This document shows positions 5,886 to 9,598 of a DNA stretch of 9,598 nucleotides, one piece after another. The stretch covers positions 461-10,058 of the forward strand of contig DBKW01000053.1 of assembly GCA_002298665.1 (NCBI GenBank), given 5' to 3'. Source of the DNA: Verrucomicrobia bacterium UBA740 (GTDB lineage: Bacteria; Verrucomicrobiota; Kiritimatiellia; RFP12; UBA1067). The notes under the pieces are model-generated. The model saw only the letters and a list, made by a program, of their open reading frames with translations. It was not told the origin of the DNA and did no database searches. Made by a program: the position numbers and the translations under genes. Positions within the stretch are counted from its first letter, which is position 1. The number at the start of each line of letters is the position of its first letter.

Positions 5886-8317
5886 AGTTTCCGCTCAGTT
5901 GGCTGAATGAATTCGTCAAGATTGACGATATCGCCCCCAAGGACCTCGCCGAGCGTCTGACGCGCGCGGGCCTGCAGGTTGAATCGATTGAGACGGTTGG
6001 CGGCGCGCCGCTCGCCGACACGTTCGTCGTGGTGGAGGTCGTGGCGTGCGCGATGCACCCCGACTCGGACCACCTGCACGTCTGCAAGGTGACGGACGGC
6101 AAGGAGACCTGGCAGGTCGTCTGCGGCGCGCCGAACATGCGCCAGGGCATCAAGACGGCTTTCGCGAAGATTGGCTCGATCATCCCCGAGGGCGGATTCA
6201 AGATCAAGAAGGGCAAACTGCGCGGCGTCGAGTCGTTCGGCATGTGTTGTTCGGAAAAGGAACTGCAGATCGGCTCGGGAGCCGCGGGCATCATCGAGTT
6301 CCCGCCCGAAACGCCCACGGGCGCCTTTGTGCGCGACGCAGTGCCGGGCGAAAAGCCGGAGACCGTGTTCGATGTCGAGGTGACATGGAACCGCCCGGAC
6401 GCGCTTTCCGTCCTCGGCATTGCGCGCGAGTACGCGGCGCTTCTGGGACGTCCGCTCAAGATGCCGGCGGTGGATTTCGCCGAAGAGACGTGCGACGTGA
6501 ACGACGAAGTCAAGGTCGTGGTGGAGGACCCCGTGCGGTGTCCGCGCTACACGGCGCGCGTGGTGACGGCGGTCCAGGACGGTCCCTCGCCCGAACTCAT
6601 GGCGAAGCGACTGGAACTCTGCGGCGTGCGGGCGCTCGGGCTGTGCGTGGACGTGACGAACTACGTCATGCTCGAGCTGGGCCAGCCGATGCACGCGTTC
6701 GACTATACGAAGCTCGCGGATCGCACGATTGTCGTGCGCGATGCGCGTGAGGGCGAAACGATGAAGACGCTGGACGGCGTCGAGCGCAAGCTGGATCCGT
6801 CCATGCTGGTCATTTGCGATACGCGGCGCCCCAACGCCGTGGCAGGCATCATGGGAGGAGAAGAGAGCGGCGTCGCGCAGGGTACGCAGGCGCTTGTTCT
6901 CGAAAGCGCGCTTTTCGAGCCGACGTCGACTAAGTTCACGGCGACGAAACTCGGACTCGCGTCCGAATCGTCCTACCGCTACATCCGCGGCGTGGACAAG
7001 GATCTCGCGGACTTCGCCAGCCGCCGTGCGGCGCACCTTCTGCAGAAATACGGCGCGGCGAAGATTGCGCACGGCGTGATTGACGTCGACAACCGTCCGA
7101 AACCTCTGAATCCGGACGTGACGCTCGACTTCGACCGGGCGCGGCGTTTGATCGGCATCGACATTCCCAACGACCGCATGGTGGCGATTCTCGTCGCGCT
7201 CGGCCTGACCGCGCGCGAGACAGGCCCCTATTCGGAGAAGAAGTCCATTGCCTTCGGCATACCGTCCTGGCGGTACGATCTCTCGCTCGAAGCCGATCTC
7301 GTGGAAGAAATCGCGCGCGAGTACGGGCTCGACAACATTCCGGACACCCTACCTTCCGCGCCGAGCATTTCGTATCTTTCGCAGGCGAATTTCGAGGCGA
7401 AGGAGCGTGTGCGCGAACTCTGTCTCGCGCTCGGCTTCACGGAGGCGATGCACTACTCGTTCCTGTCCCGCAAGGAACTCGACGACTTCGATACGCGCGC
7501 GGCTGCGGACCGGCTGGTCATTCCGGATCCCGTGTCGGTCGAATATGGCGTGATGCGCGATTCGCTTTTGCCCCAGATGACGGGTTCGCTTGGGCGCAAT
7601 GCGGCGCGCCAGCTCGATTCGGCGCTGCTGTTCGAGGTGGGCAAGGTGTTCTCCAACAAGGGCGGCAAGCCGTCCGAAGCGGAGCGTCTCGCGCTCGGGT
7701 TCTTCGGTCCGGTCGGACGCGAAGCGTTGCGGACGCGTGCGGCGGTCACGGAGGAAGAGGCAGTCCTGTGGATGAAGGGCGTCGTTTCGGAACTCGTGGC
7801 GCGTCTGCATGCGGGCCATCTTGAGTTCGTTCCGGCGGAGCATCCGGCGTTCGCGAAGGGCGCCGCGCTTCAGGTCAAGCTCAACAACCGTCCGCTTGGA
7901 GTTTTGGGTGCGCTTTCGGCGAAGTTGCGCCACCCCTACCGCCTGACGACGCAGATGGCGCTGTGCGAACTGGAACTGAAGCCGCTCCTCAAGAACACGA
8001 AAGCAGTCGGGCGTCTGAGTCCGGTGCCGCAGTTCCCGCTCGTGCGCCGCGACGTGGCGCTCGTCGTCGAGCCGGCCGTCACGCACGAACAGCTCGTTAC
8101 GGTCATCCGAAAGAACGGTGGCCGCGAGCTCGTCAAGATCGAACTTTTCGATATTTTCAAAGGCAAGGCGCTCAAGGACGGCAAGCGTTCGCTCGCCTAC
8201 GCGCTCGAGTTCCGCTCGAACGAAAAGACGTTGACGGACGCCGAAGTCGGACAGGTCTTCCAGCGCATCGTCGACGCGCTGAAGGCGCTTCCCGGCGTGG
8301 AGGTGCGCGCCAGCTAA
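5882..8317 (+). CDS. pheT: Phenylalanine--tRNA ligase beta subunit
   Basis: Beta subunit of the cytoplasmic alpha2-beta2 phenylalanyl-tRNA synthetase, which charges tRNA-Phe. The beta subunit binds the tRNA and edits mischarged Tyr-tRNA. At 811 residues it is full length for the bacterial type. Domains in order: the N-terminal MKFPLSWLNEFV motif; an EMAP-like tRNA-binding domain (about 40-150, HPDSDHLHVCKV); the B3/B4 editing domain (about 210-375, ending in SSYRYIRGVD); B5 (about 405-480); the catalytic-like core (about 485-690, opening with EADLVEEIAREYGLDNIP); and the ferredoxin-fold anticodon-binding domain (about 712-811, PLVRRDVALVV). The start overlaps the upstream stop (ATGA); the purine run at 5856-5879 replaces a clear Shine-Dalgarno site. 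The usual partner pheS is absent from the window. Confidence 0.98.
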   Translation: MKFPLSWLNEFVKIDDIAPKDLAERLTRAGLQVESIETVGGAPLADTFVVVEVVACAMHPDSDHLHVCKVTDGKETWQVVCGAPNMRQGIKTAFAKIGSIIPEGGFKIKKGKLRGVESFGMCCSEKELQIGSGAAGIIEFPPETPTGAFVRDAVPGEKPETVFDVEVTWNRPDALSVLGIAREYAALLGRPLKMPAVDFAEETCDVNDEVKVVVEDPVRCPRYTARVVTAVQDGPSPELMAKRLELCGVRALGLCVDVTNYVMLELGQPMHAFDYTKLADRTIVVRDAREGETMKTLDGVERKLDPSMLVICDTRRPNAVAGIMGGEESGVAQGTQALVLESALFEPTSTKFTATKLGLASESSYRYIRGVDKDLADFASRRAAHLLQKYGAAKIAHGVIDVDNRPKPLNPDVTLDFDRARRLIGIDIPNDRMVAILVALGLTARETGPYSEKKSIAFGIPSWRYDLSLEADLVEEIAREYGLDNIPDTLPSAPSISYLSQANFEAKERVRELCLALGFTEAMHYSFLSRKELDDFDTRAAADRLVIPDPVSVEYGVMRDSLLPQMTGSLGRNAARQLDSALLFEVGKVFSNKGGKPSEAERLALGFFGPVGREALRTRAAVTEEEAVLWMKGVVSELVARLHAGHLEFVPAEHPAFAKGAALQVKLNNRPLGVLGALSAKLRHPYRLTTQMALCELELKPLLKNTKAVGRLSPVPQFPLVRRDVALVVEPAVTHEQLVTVIRKNGGRELVKIELFDIFKGKALKDGKRSLAYALEFRSNEKTLTDAEVGQVFQRIVDALKALPGVEVRAS

Positions 8318-8477
8318 ATACGACGTGGGCCCTGTGTTGTTCGCGGACACGGCAGAAATTTCTTCGACCGACGTTTCGAAAAAGGGGACTGCGCGTCCCC
8401 ACTTGGAATAGAGGGTTCCGGGGGTTCTGCACTACGGCAATGCGGGGTCTTTTATTTTGCACTCGAAGGGTGACCTG
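8318..8477. other. Intergenic spacer with short palindromes
   Basis: A 160-nt gap between pheT and the glycosyltransferase. It holds several short palindromes: AGAAATTTCT (8354-8363), TTTCGAAA (8374-8381), the GGGGAC/GTCCCC hairpin described separately, and GGAA/TTCC around 8406-8420. It ends in a T-rich stretch (8448-8458). No clear -10/-35 pair for the glycosyltransferase and no + strand intrinsic terminator after pheT could be identified. No known structured RNA was recognised. Confidence 0.5.
8384..8400 (-). terminator. Terminator-like hairpin on the minus strand
   Basis: GGGGAC (8384-8389), loop TGCGC, GTCCCC (8395-8400). Read on the minus strand the stem is immediately followed by TTTTT (the A-run at 8379-8383 on the + strand), the form of an intrinsic terminator. 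Read on the + strand there is no T-tract. No minus-strand gene ends here, so it may be a palindromic repeat that only looks like a terminator. Its sequence nearly matches 9451-9469. Confidence 0.4.
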
Positions 8478-9152
8478 ATGGCGTGTGCACTGATAATCCC
8501 CGCCTACAATCCGAACGGACGCCTCGTCGCTCTCGTGCAGGCGCTCCGTCCGCATTTCGCGCGCATTTTGCTCGTGGACGACGGTTCGTCCGCCGGACGG
8601 GACATCATCGAAGCGGTGCGCCCGCTTGTGTCGCAGGTTCTGACCCACCCCGTCAACCGCGGGAAGGGAGCCGCGCTGAAGACGGCCTTTGCCGTGCTTC
8701 AGCCGGACGAGGACGCCGTCACGGCGGACGCCGACGGGCAGCATGCGCCGGAAGACGTCCTGAAGGTCGCCGCGGCGCTTAAAAACTGCCGCGGCGGAAT
8801 CGTCCTCGGGGTGCGCCGGGCGGACGCAAAAGCGCCGTTTCGCAGTCGGCTCGGGAACGGCTGGTCCCGACTCCTCTTCCGTTTGCTGCTGGGTTTCAAG
8901 GTCAGCGACACCCAGACGGGGCTGCGCGGCATTCCCGCCCCAATCATCCCCCGCCTGCGCGAGCTGCCGGGCGACCGCTACGATTACGAGCAGGTCATGC
9001 TCCTCGAAGCGCGGCGTTTGCCGGACCGCGTCCGCGAAGTCCCCATCCGGAAAGTCTACTTCGAGAACAATGCCGAAAGCCACTTTCGTCCGTTCAAGGA
9101 CTCGCTGCGCAACCATCTGGCGCTCATTCGGGCGATTTTGCGCCGGCCCTGA
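8478..9152 (+). CDS. Family 2 glycosyltransferase (dolichol-phosphate-mannose-synthase-like)
   Basis: A 224-residue GT-A-fold sugar transferase, probably cytoplasmic or membrane-peripheral, moving a sugar from a nucleotide-sugar to an acceptor such as a polyprenyl phosphate. Visible motifs: IIPAYNPNG at 6-14, LLVDDGSS at 31-38 (nucleotide-binding Asp34/Asp35), NRGKGAALKTAF at 60-71, and the metal-binding DADGQH at 84-89 (DXD). SDTQTGLRG follows, then DYEQVMLLEARR, then SHFRPFKDSL near the C-terminus, which is common in this subgroup. There is no C-terminal membrane domain, unlike GtrB-type enzymes. A TTG seven codons upstream (8457) could also start the frame. The ATG at 8478 is preferred because GAAGGGTGA lies just upstream and the mature fold begins immediately after it. 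Substrate unknown. Confidence 0.9.
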   Translation: MACALIIPAYNPNGRLVALVQALRPHFARILLVDDGSSAGRDIIEAVRPLVSQVLTHPVNRGKGAALKTAFAVLQPDEDAVTADADGQHAPEDVLKVAAALKNCRGGIVLGVRRADAKAPFRSRLGNGWSRLLFRLLLGFKVSDTQTGLRGIPAPIIPRLRELPGDRYDYEQVMLLEARRLPDRVREVPIRKVYFENNAESHFRPFKDSLRNHLALIRAILRRP

Positions 9153-9368
9153 CGAGTTCAAGACCCTACCCGCTTTTGCAGGAAGGAGAGTCGATCATTA
9201 TTTAACCGTGTAGGGAAGATAATGGAGATGGGGGGCTCTGCGTAGCTCTGTGAGAGGAATAACTCCGAGTAGAAGGAACTCCGATGAGCAACAAAAGACG
9301 TCGCTAACACTCCGTCAAGGGCTTTCGCGGATTCCGCTCACGAATAAGGCCGAACAGTTTTTTAGATT

Positions 9369-9383
9369 GACCGCTTCGCGGTC
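9369..9383. repeat. Hairpin 1 of cluster
   Basis: GACCGC, loop TTC, GCGGTC: a perfect 6-bp stem. A T-run lies upstream on the + strand (9358-9363), and no T-run follows the stem on either strand, so it is not a terminator. Confidence 0.55.
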
Positions 9384-9399
9384 TGTGTGGGGGCGATGG

Positions 9400-9414
9400 G
9401 CGGCAGGGGGCCGC
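9400..9414. repeat. Hairpin 2 of cluster
   Basis: GCGGC (9400-9404), loop AGGGG, GCCGC (9410-9414): a perfect 5-bp GC stem. It is short and in GC-rich sequence, so chance occurrence cannot be excluded for this one alone. Confidence 0.4.
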
Positions 9415-9443
9415 TGTTCTTGCCATTGGGTTGGAGGCGAGGC

Positions 9444-9465
9444 GGACCGCAGGGGACTGCGGTCC
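9444..9465. repeat. Hairpin 3 of cluster, REP-like palindrome
   Basis: GGACCGCAG (9444-9452), loop GGGA, CTGCGGTCC (9457-9465): a perfect 9-bp stem. Its right part (AGGGGACTGCGGTCCCTAC, 9451-9469) matches 8383-8402 with one indel and one substitution, which marks it as a probable copy of a dispersed palindromic repeat. Confidence 0.6.
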
Positions 9466-9536
9466 CTACCTTTGGAGGGGCGGCGCGTGCGAAGCGAGTG
9501 TCGGAATGTTAGGGGAGCCTTTGTCGTCCCTCGGAG

Positions 9537-9598
9537 TTAATTAATCGTGTAGAGGATGGAAACGGTACCTTGTCCCGCCGGAACGGTGATGCCGTTGC
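9537..9598 (-). CDS. C-terminal end of a convergent gene, unknown product (partial)
   Basis: On the minus strand the frame entering from the right edge reads NGITVPAGQGTVSILYTIN and then stops (TAA at 9539-9537). Only 19 residues are visible. The alternating hydrophobic/polar pattern and Thr/Val/Gly content look like beta strands at the end of a secreted or surface beta-rich protein, but no family can be assigned. The sequence around the stop (9537-9552) is repeated at 9198-9213. The frame is clean and G/C-ending codons are frequent, which supports real coding, but the short length limits confidence. Confidence 0.5.
   Translation of the reverse strand, partial: NGITVPAGQGTVSILYTIN

Larger units (their letters stand above)
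9153..9536. other. Non-coding stretch between convergent genes, repeat relics
   Basis: 384 nt with no convincing gene. Open frames here are low-complexity Arg/Gly-rich translations without start signals. The left part has short direct repeats: GCTCTG at 9235-9240 and 9245-9250, and AACTCCGA at 9261-9268 and 9277-9284. Base composition is less GC-rich to about 9370, then three hairpins follow (9369-9465). A 10-nt inverted repeat, TAACTCCGAG (9260-9269) and CTCGGAGTTA (9530-9539), brackets most of it. It looks like accumulated repeat debris between a + strand gene and a convergent minus-strand gene. Confidence 0.55.

Noticed and set aside
8401..8460. Possible structured RNA or + strand terminator before the glycosyltransferase (G-rich stretch then TTTTATTTT)
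   Set aside because: The G-rich segments cannot pair with each other, and no stable stem ends at the T-tract. It does not resemble SRP RNA, tmRNA, 6S RNA or a riboswitch known to me.
8457..8477. TTG start for the glycosyltransferase
   Set aside because: The ATG at 8478 has a Shine-Dalgarno-like GAAGGGTGA just upstream and begins exactly at the conserved GT2 N-terminus.
9164..9215. CCCTAC...GTAGGG pairing after the glycosyltransferase
   Set aside because: A 6-bp stem with a 40-nt loop and no T-tract; too weak to call a terminator.
9250..9540. 96-codon + strand frame in the last gap
   Set aside because: It is Arg/Gly-rich, has no ribosome binding site, passes through three hairpins and overlaps the minus-strand stop. 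It looks like translated repeat DNA.
1..9598. CRISPR array, tRNA or rRNA genes, intact IS element, toxin-antitoxin or defence system
   Set aside because: No regularly spaced direct repeats, tRNA-like clover sequence, rRNA motif, transposase motif or defence-domain protein was seen on either strand.

Overview
The window is GC-rich, densely packed bacterial chromosome. Its tight operons use ATGA, TAATG and TGATG junctions, and almost everything lies on the + strand. Gene content is mostly housekeeping. The organism is tentatively a member of the Verrucomicrobiota/Kiritimatiellota side of the PVC group. This rests on my recollection of proteins like the 4422-5885 product in that group and on the general style of the genome. 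No 16S rRNA or other decisive marker is present, so the placement is soft.

Layout. Positions 1-150 hold a strong 47-nt stem-loop and an extended -10 promoter. Operon 1 (151-4375) contains a small single-span membrane protein, dCMP deaminase, triose-phosphate isomerase (tpiA), a leucine-rich-repeat lipoprotein candidate, a MATE-family transporter and a glyoxalase-II-like metallo-beta-lactamase-fold hydrolase. A second, nearly identical extended -10 promoter (4404-4412) sits only nine bases before the next start codon. It drives operon 2, which pairs an uncharacterised C2H2 zinc-finger protein (4422-5885) with pheT, the phenylalanyl-tRNA synthetase beta subunit (5882-8317), through a 4-nt overlap. 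pheS is not in the window. A 160-nt spacer follows, and then a family 2 glycosyltransferase (8478-9152). The last 450 bases hold a 384-nt non-coding stretch with three hairpins and repeat relics. It ends at the C-terminus of a convergent minus-strand gene that is cut by the window edge.

How the genes fit together. Operon 1 looks like co-transcription of unrelated functions: nucleotide metabolism (dCMP to dUMP), glycolysis, an envelope lipoprotein, membrane export and thiol-ester hydrolysis. Operon 2 is more suggestive. The zinc-finger protein is translationally coupled to a tRNA synthetase subunit and probably read from a leaderless or near-leaderless mRNA, which leaves no room for the T-box or attenuator that often controls pheST.

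The most interesting material is the zinc-finger protein with pheT, the matched promoter pair, and the non-coding DNA at 8318-8477 and 9153-9536. Those two gaps share a near-identical palindromic sequence, which suggests a dispersed REP-like family. I found no CRISPR array, tRNA, rRNA, intact insertion sequence or obvious defence system.
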